Below are positions 1 through 7,934 of a stretch of DNA of 8,098 nt, in pieces. The notes beneath the pieces are model-generated. The model saw nothing but the letters and a program-made list of their open reading frames with translations. It made no database searches and was not told the DNA's origin. Each line of letters opens with the position of its first letter. Position 1 is the stretch's first letter. Source of the DNA: Methanobacteriota archaeon (GTDB taxonomy: Archaea; Thermoplasmatota; Poseidoniia; Poseidoniales; Poseidoniaceae); the NCBI GenBank assembly GCA_002689565.1, contig NZGQ01000085.1, forward strand, positions 2,851 to 10,948. The letters are read 5' to 3'. The position numbers and the translations under genes are program-made.

Positions 1-1791
1 GTTGCTAAGGCATTGGATTCATCATTTGGAGAAAAGATTGACTCAATTACAGAAACAATCGCAAAGAGATCTGATGCAAGCGCTGAAATTTCTAAACTTC
101 AGGAAAGAGTAGATATCCTTTCCAAGATTGCTCCTCTGAATATTCCACTAGAGTTGATGACTGAGATTTCTTCCATCGATGTTTACTTGGGAGAGACTTC
201 CAAGGCAGGCAGAGCAGGACAAGTCTTTGGTGAACTACGAGATAGGGTTGAACTACATGTTGCTTCAAACATCGTCGCAGTTGCTTGTCAAGGAAAGGAT
301 GGAGCAGAAGTTCAGATGGCAATGCAGGAGCTAGGTGCTAAGTCGATTCAAATTCCTAGTGGCAAAGGAAAACCCTCTGCATTACTTGGTGAAGCAGAAA
401 AAGCAATTTCAGATTGTGAGAGAAGAGTTGCAGATAGTGATTCAGAGATGCAATCTTGGACTCACAAGAACGGTAGGATGCTTTTGGCAGTTCTAGAATA
501 CTTAGAAAGAGAGTCAGAAATTCTAACTGGGCACACGCTTTGTGCAACAAGCGCTCATGCTTTCGCCATGGAAGCATGGGTTCCAACAAGTGAAGGAGAC
601 GTTGCAAGAAGTGTATTGTCAAAAGTATCATCTCATCTAACTATCGAGGAATTCGTTGACGACCACGGCCACGGCCATGATGATGGACACCATCACGAGC
701 CAGATTATCCTCCTGTCGAATACGATACAATTCCTGCAACAAAGCACGCTTCTATGATTACTAGTTTGGTTGGTCGACCTAAATATGGTTCCTTCGATCC
801 AACCAGCGTAATTGCTTTCACATTCCCAATCTTCTATGGCCTCATCCTAGGAGATGCAGGATATGGTCTTGTGATTATGCTACTTGCTCTTCTTTTGAAA
901 TCAAAGATAGGGCACGATCCCACCGGCAAAGTCGCATCAAGAATTCTGATGAATATGGGTATTGCTACATTCATAGTTGGGGTCCTGACTGCAGAAGCAT
1001 TTGGTTTCGTAATAGAGAAATGGGATGCTTTTGTTTGGTTGTATGAACCAATGTATGACTCTACCAAGTACATACTTGAAGACACAGTGTTTGTTGAATG
1101 GTTTGGGCTATCGCACACTTACTTGCCATTCCATCGTGCAGGCGGCGCTCTAACAGATTACATTCTTCTCTCAATTTATCTAGGATGTGCACACTTGCTA
1201 ATCGGATTCATAATCGGATTCTACAATGTATTCAAGGCACATGGGCCAGTTGCGGCATTCTTTGAGAAAGGCTCTTGGATTCTTATTCTAGTAGGTGGCT
1301 CCGCACACATCTTGAGATTCCTCACCGATGCTAATTACGATACTTTCCAGGGATCGATTTGGTCTGGAATGGTAATAGTGGGCGTAATCTGCCTAATTAT
1401 CGGATTAGCAGTCTACGAGAAATTCGGCTGGCTTGGTGGCGCAATTATGGGTCCAATCGAAACCTTTGGTCTACTAGCAAACACTCTGTCTTACTTGCGT
1501 ATAATGGCTGTTGGAGTAGCTGGTGTGAAGATTGCTGAAGTCGGAAATGAAATGGGATTCCATAACATGGCTGACGCAATATCTTCTGCAGATTATCTCT
1601 CTGCAATATTATTCTTCGTGATATGGATTGGTGTCCAAGTTTTCGCACTTGCCCTCGGGCTACTGTCTCCAAGTATTCACGCTATCCGTCTGCACTTCGT
1701 TGAGTGGATGGGTAAGTTCCACGACGGCTCTGGTGAGGAATTCTCGCCACTAGGAGGCCGTCCCCTTCACGTGGAGGGTCACGCATCATAG
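1..1791 (+). CDS. atpI: A-type ATP synthase subunit I (a subunit), N-terminus cut by window edge
   Basis: Membrane stator subunit that forms the two ion half-channels against the rotor ring and anchors the peripheral stalk. The frame is open from base 1, so the TTG at 13 is not the real start; 596 residues are visible, and by family length (roughly 650-700) some tens of N-terminal residues are missing. Numbering from base 1: residues 1-220 are the cytoplasmic domain, including a coiled-coil-like start. Residues 221-233 are a His-rich linker. From about 268 onward there are some seven to eight membrane segments. The family motif G-D-A-G-Y-G is at 284-289. The segment ending S-Y-L-R places the essential channel arginine at R500. 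The C-terminal V-E-W-M-G-K-F block is also typical. A 48-residue, probably external loop spans about 338-386. The K gene follows 29 bases later. Identification is secure. Confidence 0.96.
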   Translation, partial: VAKALDSSFGEKIDSITETIAKRSDASAEISKLQERVDILSKIAPLNIPLELMTEISSIDVYLGETSKAGRAGQVFGELRDRVELHVASNIVAVACQGKDGAEVQMAMQELGAKSIQIPSGKGKPSALLGEAEKAISDCERRVADSDSEMQSWTHKNGRMLLAVLEYLERESEILTGHTLCATSAHAFAMEAWVPTSEGDVARSVLSKVSSHLTIEEFVDDHGHGHDDGHHHEPDYPPVEYDTIPATKHASMITSLVGRPKYGSFDPTSVIAFTFPIFYGLILGDAGYGLVIMLLALLLKSKIGHDPTGKVASRILMNMGIATFIVGVLTAEAFGFVIEKWDAFVWLYEPMYDSTKYILEDTVFVEWFGLSHTYLPFHRAGGALTDYILLSIYLGCAHLLIGFIIGFYNVFKAHGPVAAFFEKGSWILILVGGSAHILRFLTDANYDTFQGSIWSGMVIVGVICLIIGLAVYEKFGWLGGAIMGPIETFGLLANTLSYLRIMAVGVAGVKIAEVGNEMGFHNMADAISSADYLSAILFFVIWIGVQVFALALGLLSPSIHAIRLHFVEWMGKFHDGSGEEFSPLGGRPLHVEGHAS

Positions 1792-1807
1792 TCCCACTGG
1801 ACAAAAT

Positions 1808-1814
1808 AGGAGGT
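1808..1814 (+). promoter_or_regulatory. Ribosome binding site of atpK
   Basis: AGGAGGT lies six bases before the ATG at 1821. It fixes that start over the in-frame ATG at 1836, so the basic K-K-R stretch and hydrophobic leader are translated. A strong site suits the many ring copies needed per enzyme. Confidence 0.8.
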
Positions 1815-1820
1815 AAAAAT

Positions 1821-2129
1821 ATGAAGAAAAGAAGTATGAAATTGAGCCTGAGACTACTAATGGTTCTCATGAGCATCACTATGCTAGCACAAGGTGTTCT
1901 AGCAGCAGTAACAGATGCTGATGGAAATTACGATGACTGGGGTAAGTACATGGGTGCAGGAATTGCATTGGGTCTAGCAGCAATTGGTGCTGGATACTCG
2001 CAAGGTAACATCGGAAGCGCTGCTGTTGGTATGCTAGCAGAAGACGGTTCCAAGTTCGGACCTGCTCTAATTTTCACTGCTCTGCCAGAATCTATCGTTA
2101 TTCTAGGCGCACTACCACTGTTCCTATGA
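1821..2129 (+). CDS. atpK: A-type ATP synthase rotor ring subunit K (c subunit, proteolipid) with leader
   Basis: Forms the membrane ring whose carboxylate carries the coupling ion. The 102-residue product has three parts. Residues 1-28 look like a signal peptide: basic M-K-K-R start, hydrophobic core about 12-22, and V-L-A before a likely cleavage near A28/A29. Residues 29-39 are a short acidic linker. The rest is a two-helix hairpin: helix 1 about 40-72, Gly/Ala-rich with Q61; the A-E-D polar loop at 73-75; helix 2 from 79, with the ion-binding E90 in L-P-E-S. The mature form would be about 74 residues, normal for a two-helix c subunit. Helix 2 is short, with only 12 residues after E90 where relatives usually have nearer 18-20. 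No other frame after the stop encodes a hydrophobic extension, so a simple frameshift is unlikely. Q61, E90 and S91 resemble ligands of sodium-binding rings, but ion choice is unproven. Confidence 0.94.
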   Translation: MKKRSMKLSLRLLMVLMSITMLAQGVLAAVTDADGNYDDWGKYMGAGIALGLAAIGAGYSQGNIGSAAVGMLAEDGSKFGPALIFTALPESIVILGALPLFL

Positions 2130-2145
2130 GCAGAACCGTCTGAAA

Positions 2146-2166
2146 CCAAGAAGAATATACTCTTGG
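2146..2166 (+). other. Possible RNA hairpin between atpK and atpE
   Basis: CCAAGA at 2146-2151 is perfectly complementary to TCTTGG at 2161-2166, with a nine-base loop. It sits 16 bases after the atpK stop, in the 59-base gap before atpE. No T-run follows, so it does not look like a terminator. It could stabilise or mark a processing point for the K message, but six base pairs can occur by chance. Confidence 0.3.
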
Positions 2167-2188
2167 AAATCAGGCTTGAGGTGAAAGA

Positions 2189-2752
2189 ATGACGTTAGAC
2201 CAACTCGCAAAGGATATTTCTGCTTCAGCAGAAGCAGAAGCTAAGGCTACCATTAAGGCAGCCAGAGAAGAAGCGGAAGCCATACTAGGTGAGGCTAAGG
2301 ATCGTGCAAATTCTATCGAAGGAGATGCATCGACAAAAGCGAGCAAAGAAGCCGATCAACTCGCAAGAGAATTGGTCGCATCTGCTCGGCAAGCCAATCA
2401 GAAAGATTTCCTAGTTGCTCGCAATGCTGAGTTAAAAGCCACATTGGCAAGTGCTTGTGCACAACTCGGCAATGCAAGTCTTGCTGGACGTGCAAGTCTC
2501 TTGAAGAGTCTTGTAAAGAAAGCAGGTACTGTCAGCAAAGGAAAGATGGTTTTGCGCCCAACAAAAATCGACAGATCAGCCCTATCGGATGCCGCTAAGG
2601 ACTACAAGATGGGAGATGATGTAGATGGATTGGGTGGCTTTGTACTAGAAGCCGAGGACGGAACACTCTCATTCGACTTTACTTTCGACACATTGTTGAA
2701 AGAAGCATGGGTTGAACAGAGAGCAGCGGTTAATGAGACCCTATTTGGATGA
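2189..2752 (+). CDS. atpE: A-type ATP synthase peripheral stalk subunit E
   Basis: Cytoplasmic stator subunit that pairs with subunit H to form the stalk linking the A3B3 head to subunit I. The 187-residue product has the expected two-part form. Residues 1 to about 95 are a long Ala/Glu/Lys/Arg-rich helix suited to a coiled coil. The C-terminal globular part (about 100-187) contains the family's G-G-F-V-L-E-x-x-D-G-T segment and ends with the usual L-F-G. Length is normal for the family. The ATG at 2189 follows GAGGTGA at 2178-2184, close to the anti-Shine-Dalgarno complement. The partner H gene is not in this window; in many archaea it sits just before the I gene. The symbol atpE follows archaeal naming and is not the bacterial c-subunit gene. 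Confidence 0.93.
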   Translation: MTLDQLAKDISASAEAEAKATIKAAREEAEAILGEAKDRANSIEGDASTKASKEADQLARELVASARQANQKDFLVARNAELKATLASACAQLGNASLAGRASLLKSLVKKAGTVSKGKMVLRPTKIDRSALSDAAKDYKMGDDVDGLGGFVLEAEDGTLSFDFTFDTLLKEAWVEQRAAVNETLFG

Positions 2753-2769
2753 ATCAAGGAGTCGATTAA

Positions 2770-3810
2770 ATGGCAATCTTCGGAAACAACACAGCTTACG
2801 TAGCAGCACGTGCCAAGTCACGTAAGTCCAATTTGATGGACAGAACAAGGCTACGTCAGTTAATCCAACAATCACCAGACCAACTAACCGTCGCAGTTGC
2901 TGACAATGGTTACAGGACTGAGATCGATCTCTACGCAGGTCACTTCACAGGAGGCGACTTAGTTGAGGCAGCACTTACACATAACTTGCAATCAGAATTA
3001 TCGAACATTTTGAATCTGTGCAATGGGAATATTAGAGGTATAGTCGAAATATACACTAATAGGTTCCAATATCACAATGCAAAAGTTGTTTTGCGTGCTG
3101 TATCGAATGAAGTGGATGTGAAGAAAGTTTCACATTCTATACTTCCCGAAGAGAGCGAAATCAATATTCCATGGTTGAAGATCATCGAAGAATCAAACAC
3201 TCTTCGTGATGCTGTGGAACAAATGCGCAGACTTTCCTTCGGAAAGACCTTGTTAGCATTAGGTGAAGATGAAGGATTACAAATGTACGAAGATGCACTT
3301 GATAGACACTATTTCAAGCACTCATTAGGGCTATTGCAAAGTGGTTCCCCAGACATCAGAATCTTGAGGAATCATCTTGGCACAGAAATAGATCACCGCA
3401 ATATTATCAACATACTCGAAGGACAGGCATTCGGCCTTTCTGGAGAGGAAATCATAGAGGCGCTCATCCCTGGTGGTCGCCTTGTTGCAGAAAGGAACTT
3501 CTCACAGGCTACAAGTAGCAGAGATGGTCTCCTTGATGTGTTACGCTTGTCGAATAAATTCGACTCAGACGGTTTCCAAAATGTCATCTCTGAATCTGAT
3601 GAAAAGAGAACGTTGGACCCTGTCATCACCTGGTTGCGTGAATTAGAAAACGCCCAGATGCAGCGTATGAGTTACCTCCATCCGATTTCCGCTTTGCCGG
3701 TTATACACTATGTGTCTGCAAAGATTCAGGAAATCGAGGATCTACGCTTTATTGTCAGAGGCCGAATGGCTGGTTTGTCAACTGAAGTGCTGGAGGCTCA
3801 CGTACTCTGA
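2770..3810 (+). CDS. atpC: A-type ATP synthase subunit C (V-type d-like central stalk socket)
   Basis: Funnel-shaped subunit that seats the base of the D-F shaft on the K ring and so passes rotation from ring to shaft. The 346-residue length is normal (about 350). The N-terminal Y-V-A-A-R-A-K-S-R repeat unit, the F-Q-Y-H-N-A-K-V-V-L-R-A block near residues 98-110, and the C-terminal Y-V-S-A-K-I-Q-E-I-E-D-L-R block followed by R-G-R-M-A-G-L match this family. The protein is mostly helical with no membrane segments. AAGGAG at 2756-2761 lies eight bases before the ATG. The gene begins 17 bases after atpE, and its stop codon overlaps the ribosome binding site of atpF, suggesting coupled translation. 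This is not the bacterial F-type epsilon subunit that shares the symbol. Confidence 0.93.
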   Translation: MAIFGNNTAYVAARAKSRKSNLMDRTRLRQLIQQSPDQLTVAVADNGYRTEIDLYAGHFTGGDLVEAALTHNLQSELSNILNLCNGNIRGIVEIYTNRFQYHNAKVVLRAVSNEVDVKKVSHSILPEESEINIPWLKIIEESNTLRDAVEQMRRLSFGKTLLALGEDEGLQMYEDALDRHYFKHSLGLLQSGSPDIRILRNHLGTEIDHRNIINILEGQAFGLSGEEIIEALIPGGRLVAERNFSQATSSRDGLLDVLRLSNKFDSDGFQNVISESDEKRTLDPVITWLRELENAQMQRMSYLHPISALPVIHYVSAKIQEIEDLRFIVRGRMAGLSTEVLEAHVL

Positions 3811-3816
3811 GGTGAT
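3809..3816 (+). promoter_or_regulatory. Ribosome binding site of atpF, overlapping the atpC stop
   Basis: GAGGTGAT matches the archaeal anti-Shine-Dalgarno complement over eight bases and includes the last two bases of the atpC stop TGA. It supports the ATG at 3821. The nearer ATG at 3817 is in another frame and does not encode an F subunit. Confidence 0.75.
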
Positions 3817-3820
3817 ATGA

Positions 3821-4120
3821 ATGGAAATCGCAGTCGTAGGCAGTCCCGAGTTCACACTTGGGTTCCAACTTGCAGGTATTAGCACACTGTACAACCCTGA
3901 AGGGGAAGAAGAAACTTCCAAAGTCTTCAGGAATTTATTAACAACGAAGGGCGTGGGAATCGTGGTCGTCGACTCCGCGGTTCTGTCCGCCCTACCTGAG
4001 CGTCTAAGAGATAGACTCTCAGAAAGTGTAACCCCGACTGTACTGGGAATCGGTACAGAAGAGGACACAACCCTTCGCGAAACAATTCGCAAGGCGATAG
4101 GAGTCGATTTGTGGAAGTGA
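3821..4120 (+). CDS. atpF: A-type ATP synthase central stalk subunit F
   Basis: Small soluble rotor subunit that binds the side of subunit D and is known to tune ATPase activity in related enzymes. At 99 residues it has normal length. The start [15 protein letters not shown] and the later V-G-I-V-V-V-D segment are the hallmark Rossmann-like strands of the family; the V-T-P-T-V-L-G-I block near residues 70-77 is the next strand. It starts ten bases after atpC and ends 29 bases before atpA, the usual C-F-A placement. Its central part, about 3950-4020, is somewhat richer in G+C than its neighbours, but nothing suggests transfer. Confidence 0.93.
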   Translation: MEIAVVGSPEFTLGFQLAGISTLYNPEGEEETSKVFRNLLTTKGVGIVVVDSAVLSALPERLRDRLSESVTPTVLGIGTEEDTTLRETIRKAIGVDLWK

Positions 4121-4134
4121 TTCCAACCAAGTCC

Positions 4135-4141
4135 AAGGAGG
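4135..4141 (+). promoter_or_regulatory. Ribosome binding site that sets the atpA start
   Basis: AAGGAGG lies eight bases before the ATG at 4150. It argues against the in-frame GTG at 4111, which overlaps atpF and would add 13 Lys/Glu-rich residues that A subunits do not normally carry. Confidence 0.85.
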
Positions 4142-4149
4142 AAGAGGAA

Positions 4150-5889
4150 ATGAGCAATGAAGGAGTAATCTACCGAATTTCAGGTCCGGTTGTAACGGCA
4201 ACTGGAATGCAAGCGGGAATGTATGATGTGGTACGTGTAGGACACGAAGGTCTCATGGGTGAGGTCATCGAGTTACACGGCGATAAAGCAATTATTCAGG
4301 TGTACGAAGATACAAGTGGTATTCGCCCAGGTGAACCAGTATTGAATACACGTGAAACACTGTCTGTCGCACTAGGACCAGGACTGTTAACCCAAATTTA
4401 CGACGGTATTCAGCGTCCGCTGGCTACTTTAGAAGAAGTAATGGGTGTATTCATCACTAGAGGTGTTGATGCAGACGGATTCGACATGGAAAAGAAGTGG
4501 ACATTTGAAGCCACAGTTTCCAAAGGTGACGAAGTAGTGAGTGGACAAGTAATCGGTACTGTACAAGAGACAGAAACGATCGTTCACAAAATTATGGTGC
4601 CACCAGGTAAAGGCGGAGTAGTAAAGGCAATCTCTTCAGGTGACTACAATGTTACAGAAGATGTCTGTACACTCGAAGATGGTACAACAATGCAGATGAT
4701 GCAGAAGTGGCCGGTGCGTTCACCTCGTCCTTATCAGCAGAAGTACGCACCAGATACACCACTGATCACCGGAATGCGAATTCTTGACTTCCTCTTCCCA
4801 CTAGCCAAGGGTGGCGCAGCCGGTATTCCTGGACCATTCGGTTCTGGAAAAACAGTAACTCAACAATCACTAGCTAAGTACTCCGATGCACAAATTGTTG
4901 TTTACATCGGATGTGGTGAGCGTGGAAACGAAATGACAGAAGTTCTAGACGAGTTCCCTCACCTAATCGATCCTAACACTGGAAAGCCACTGATGAACAG
5001 AACAGTCATGATTGCGAATACCTCCAACATGCCTGTAGCTGCTCGTGAAGCTTCGGTATATACTGGAATTACAATTGCAGAATACTTCCGTGACATGGGA
5101 TACGATGTTGCTCTGATGGCTGATTCAACAAGTCGCTGGGCAGAAGCAATGCGTGAGATTTCTTCCCGTCTTGAAGAAATGCCTGGTGAAGAAGGATATC
5201 CTGCTTACCTATCAAGTAGAATTGCAGAATTCTACGAGCGTGCAGGTCGTGTTCAGACCCTTAACGGAGACGATGGATCAGTAACTGTAATCGGAGCGGT
5301 ATCACCGCCTGGTGGTGACATTTCTGAGCCGGTTTCCCAAGGAACTCTACGTATCGTTAAGGTATTCTGGGGATTGGATGCAGGTCTAGCTCGTCAAAGG
5401 CACTTCCCTGCGATCAACTGGCTGTCTTCATACAGTCTGTATCCACCATCACTCGACCAATGGTTCCGTGATAATATCGAACAGGATTATCCTGAGATTA
5501 GAACTGCAATCAGTGGTTTGCTTCAGATTGAAGCAGAATTGCAAGAGATTGTACAGTTGGTTGGTTCTGACGCTTTACCTGTCGACCAGCAATTAACACT
5601 TGAAGTAGCACGTATGATTCGTGAATACTTCCTACAGCAGAATGGTTTCCACGAAGTGGATGCTTTCTGTTCTGTAGACTTACACTACAAGATGGCTAAG
5701 GCTATCTTGACCTTCCAGGAGTCTGCAAAGAATGCAATGGCTGCTGGAGCAGAACTCCAAGATGTCGTAAACGTCCCTGCAAGGACTGAATTGATGCGTG
5801 GTCGTTTCGAATCAACTTATGCGGATGAAATCGATGCGCTTGTGAATAAAATGAATGAAGAAATCGCAGCGGCGATCGTGGAGAACTAG
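4150..5889 (+). CDS. atpA: A-type ATP synthase catalytic subunit A
   Basis: Catalytic subunit that makes ATP from ADP and phosphate in the cytoplasmic A3B3 head (or hydrolyses it in reverse). The 579 residues match the usual 578-590. Residues 1 to about 75 form the beta-barrel domain, starting near [11 protein letters not shown]. The bulge insertion typical of A/V-type catalytic subunits and absent from F-type beta follows, about 110-190. The nucleotide domain has P-loop G-P-F-G-S-G-K-T at 228-235 (K234, T235), G-E-R-G-N-E with catalytic E257 and R258, and Walker B-type L-M-A-D at 322-325 followed by S-T-S-R-W. The P-loop is uninterrupted, so there is no intein at the site that holds one in several archaeal homologues. 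Arginine is largely CGT, as in atpB. The atpB ribosome binding site overlaps this gene's stop. Confidence 0.97.
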   Translation: MSNEGVIYRISGPVVTATGMQAGMYDVVRVGHEGLMGEVIELHGDKAIIQVYEDTSGIRPGEPVLNTRETLSVALGPGLLTQIYDGIQRPLATLEEVMGVFITRGVDADGFDMEKKWTFEATVSKGDEVVSGQVIGTVQETETIVHKIMVPPGKGGVVKAISSGDYNVTEDVCTLEDGTTMQMMQKWPVRSPRPYQQKYAPDTPLITGMRILDFLFPLAKGGAAGIPGPFGSGKTVTQQSLAKYSDAQIVVYIGCGERGNEMTEVLDEFPHLIDPNTGKPLMNRTVMIANTSNMPVAAREASVYTGITIAEYFRDMGYDVALMADSTSRWAEAMREISSRLEEMPGEEGYPAYLSSRIAEFYERAGRVQTLNGDDGSVTVIGAVSPPGGDISEPVSQGTLRIVKVFWGLDAGLARQRHFPAINWLSSYSLYPPSLDQWFRDNIEQDYPEIRTAISGLLQIEAELQEIVQLVGSDALPVDQQLTLEVARMIREYFLQQNGFHEVDAFCSVDLHYKMAKAILTFQESAKNAMAAGAELQDVVNVPARTELMRGRFESTYADEIDALVNKMNEEIAAAIVEN

Positions 5890-5893
5890 GAGG
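5888..5893 (+). promoter_or_regulatory. Ribosome binding site of atpB, overlapping the atpA stop
   Basis: AGGAGG shares two bases with the TAG stop of atpA and lies seven bases before the ATG at 5901. The overlap favours reinitiation by ribosomes finishing A, helping to make A and B in equal amounts. Confidence 0.8.
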
Positions 5894-5900
5894 AATAGAA

Positions 5901-7280
5901 ATGTCTGGAAAGGAATATCGAACCATCACTGACGTCAAGGGGCCTCTGGTCTTCTTGAACAAGACAGAACCTGTAGCATTCGGTGAAATCGTAGAACTAC
6001 GCTTGAGCGATGGAACAATGAAGAATGGACAGGTTCTTGACACATCTGACGAACTAGTTGTCGTTCAGGTTTTCGAAGGAACTGCAGGAGTAGACTTGGG
6101 CACAGGTGTCAAGTTCATGGGAGACGTGTTTAAGCTCCCTGTATCCGATGACCTAATCGGCCGTATTCTAGACGGTGCAGGACGCCCACGTGACGGCGGT
6201 CCTGAAATTGTTGCAGAAGAAAAACATGACATCATTGGTGCTGCTATCAACCCATACTCTCGTCAAAGCCCTCACGATTTCATTCAAACCGGAATCAGCG
6301 CTATCGATTGTTGTACTACATTAGTCCGTGGACAGAAGTTGCCAATTTTCTCAGCATCTGGTCTACCACACAATGACATTGCTCTGCAGATTGCACGTCA
6401 AGCAAAACTAAAGGATTCTGATCAAGAATTCATTGTAGTATTCTGTGCAATGGGTATTACTTCTGAAGAATACAATTTCTTCCGTAGCGACTTAGAGAGA
6501 ACTGGAGCGCTTGAAAAAGCGGTACTGTTCGTCAATCTTGCTGACGACCCAGCGGTTGAGAGAATCATTACCCCTCGTCTTGCACTAACTGCAGCGGAAT
6601 ACCTTGCTTTCGAGAAGGATTACCACGTACTGGTTATCTATACTGACATGACCAACTACTGTGACGCTCTTCGTCAAATCGGTGCTGCTCGTGAAGAAGT
6701 ACCTGGACGTCGTGGTTACCCTGGTTACATGTACACTGACCTTGCTATGCTATACGAGCGTGCAGGAATTGTAAAGGGTAAGAAGGGAAGTATCACACAG
6801 TTCCCAATTCTAACTATGCCTGGTGACGATATTACTCACCCAATTCCAGACTTGTCAGGATATATTACTGAGGGACAGATTGTTATCTCTCGTGAATTAC
6901 ACCAAGCTGGTATCTATCCGCCGATTAACGTTCTACCGTCTCTATCACGTTTGATGGGTTCATGTATCGGTGCAAAGACAACCCGTGAAGACCACAAGTC
7001 CGTATCTGACCAGATGTATGCAGCATATGCACAAGGTCGTGAACTACGTGGTCTGGTAGCGATTGTTGGTGAAGATGCATTGAACGAGCGTGACAAGCAA
7101 TTGCTAGACTTCTCAGGCGTATTCGAGGACAAGTTCCTAAGACAATCTCGTGACGAAGACCGCTCTATCGATGAAACTCTAGATCTATGTTGGACTTTGA
7201 TGTCAGATATTGACACCAAGTATCTTGTACGCCTTGACCAAAAGTGGATCGAGAAGTACCACCCTGAAAACAGGGAGTGA
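5901..7280 (+). CDS. atpB: A-type ATP synthase non-catalytic subunit B
   Basis: Regulatory nucleotide-binding subunit that alternates with A in the A3B3 head. At 459 residues it has normal length. It opens with the beta-barrel domain ([13 protein letters not shown]). The [10 protein letters not shown] segment leads to S-A-S-G-L-P-H-N at 151-158, where a catalytic subunit would have a P-loop; loss of G-K-T is the family mark of B. Later come Y-E-R-A-G and the highly conserved [15 protein letters not shown] block. One oddity is a Cys pair, C137-C138, just before T-T-L-V-R-G, where relatives usually have Met-Asn or similar residues. Of 28 arginine codons, 19 are CGT and only 3 AGA, unlike atpD. 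The symbol follows archaeal naming. Confidence 0.97.
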   Translation: MSGKEYRTITDVKGPLVFLNKTEPVAFGEIVELRLSDGTMKNGQVLDTSDELVVVQVFEGTAGVDLGTGVKFMGDVFKLPVSDDLIGRILDGAGRPRDGGPEIVAEEKHDIIGAAINPYSRQSPHDFIQTGISAIDCCTTLVRGQKLPIFSASGLPHNDIALQIARQAKLKDSDQEFIVVFCAMGITSEEYNFFRSDLERTGALEKAVLFVNLADDPAVERIITPRLALTAAEYLAFEKDYHVLVIYTDMTNYCDALRQIGAAREEVPGRRGYPGYMYTDLAMLYERAGIVKGKKGSITQFPILTMPGDDITHPIPDLSGYITEGQIVISRELHQAGIYPPINVLPSLSRLMGSCIGAKTTREDHKSVSDQMYAAYAQGRELRGLVAIVGEDALNERDKQLLDFSGVFEDKFLRQSRDEDRSIDETLDLCWTLMSDIDTKYLVRLDQKWIEKYHPENRE

Positions 7281-7301
7281 ACTGCTTTACTTGGAGAAAA
7301 T

Positions 7302-7310
7302 AGGAGGTGA
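7302..7310 (+). promoter_or_regulatory. Ribosome binding site of atpD
   Basis: AGGAGGTGA is a nine-base match to the anti-Shine-Dalgarno complement, six bases before the ATG at 7317, and the longest such match in the window. It lies in a 36-base gap after atpB. Confidence 0.85.
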
Positions 7311-7316
7311 AATCAC

Positions 7317-7934
7317 ATGGCATTGGACATAACACCAACACGAAGTGAACTCATTAACCTAAAGCGACGCATCAAGCAAACCAAGAATGGTTACAAACTA
7401 TTGAAGATGAAGCGAGATGGTCTATTTCATGAATTTAGAAATCTTCTATCTGATATGATTAAGGCAAAAAGAGAATTAACAGAATCCTATGTTTTGGCTA
7501 AATCAAGAATCGATTTAGCGAACTCAATCGAAGGTGGACTAAAAGTTCGCTCAGCGGCTATCGCTAACTCCGCTTCTCCTGAAGTTGAAGTTGAGAGAAG
7601 AAACATCATGGGTGTAGTAGTGCCTTCAGTTTCTGGGACTAATTTGAAGCAGGCATTCGGCGAGAGATCAATCGGTTTTACTGGTTCGTCTCCATACATC
7701 GATGAAGCAGCAGATTCTTTTGGTAATCTAATTGAGAGAATGGTTAAGGCTGCTGAAATGGAAGCTACTTTGAAGCGTTTACTTGCTGAAATTGAAGCAA
7801 CTAAGAGACGTGTAAACGCTCTTGAGTTCAAGGTAATACCAGAGTTAGAAGAAGCTAGAGTATTCATCCAATTGAGACTTGAAGAGATGGAAAGAGAAGA
7901 AACATTCCGTCTTAAGCGATTCAAAAATAAGTGA
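7317..7934 (+). CDS. atpD: A-type ATP synthase central shaft subunit D
   Basis: Rotor shaft that turns inside the A3B3 head, comparable in role to F-type gamma. The 205 residues are in the family range. The N-terminal P-T-R-S-E-L-I-N-L-K-R-R block with K-L-L-K-M-K-R-D, and the C-terminal L-E-E-M-E-R-E-E-T-F-R-L-K-R, are the diagnostic halves of the antiparallel coiled coil. The middle R-R-N-I-M-G-V-V-V-P segment matches the family's central domain. Arginine codon use (11 of 20 AGA, 3 CGT) contrasts with atpB. It is the last recognisable subunit gene; the frame ends cleanly before a 62-base gap. Confidence 0.95.
   Translation: MALDITPTRSELINLKRRIKQTKNGYKLLKMKRDGLFHEFRNLLSDMIKAKRELTESYVLAKSRIDLANSIEGGLKVRSAAIANSASPEVEVERRNIMGVVVPSVSGTNLKQAFGERSIGFTGSSPYIDEAADSFGNLIERMVKAAEMEATLKRLLAEIEATKRRVNALEFKVIPELEEARVFIQLRLEEMEREETFRLKRFKNK

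Noticed and set aside
1791..1802. Small GTCC/GGAC hairpin before atpK
   Set aside because: Four base pairs with a four-base loop are too weak and too likely by chance.
2127..2188. Read-through or frameshift extension of subunit K past its stop
   Set aside because: The same frame continues to a stop just before atpE but encodes polar, charged residues rather than the end of a membrane helix; the other frames are also polar.
4111..4149. GTG at 4111 as the start of subunit A, overlapping atpF
   Set aside because: The extra 13 residues are unlike any A subunit start, and AAGGAGG at 4135-4141 points to the ATG at 4150.
4831..4854. Possible intein at the subunit A P-loop
   Set aside because: Several archaeal A subunits carry one here, but this P-loop is continuous and the protein has normal length.
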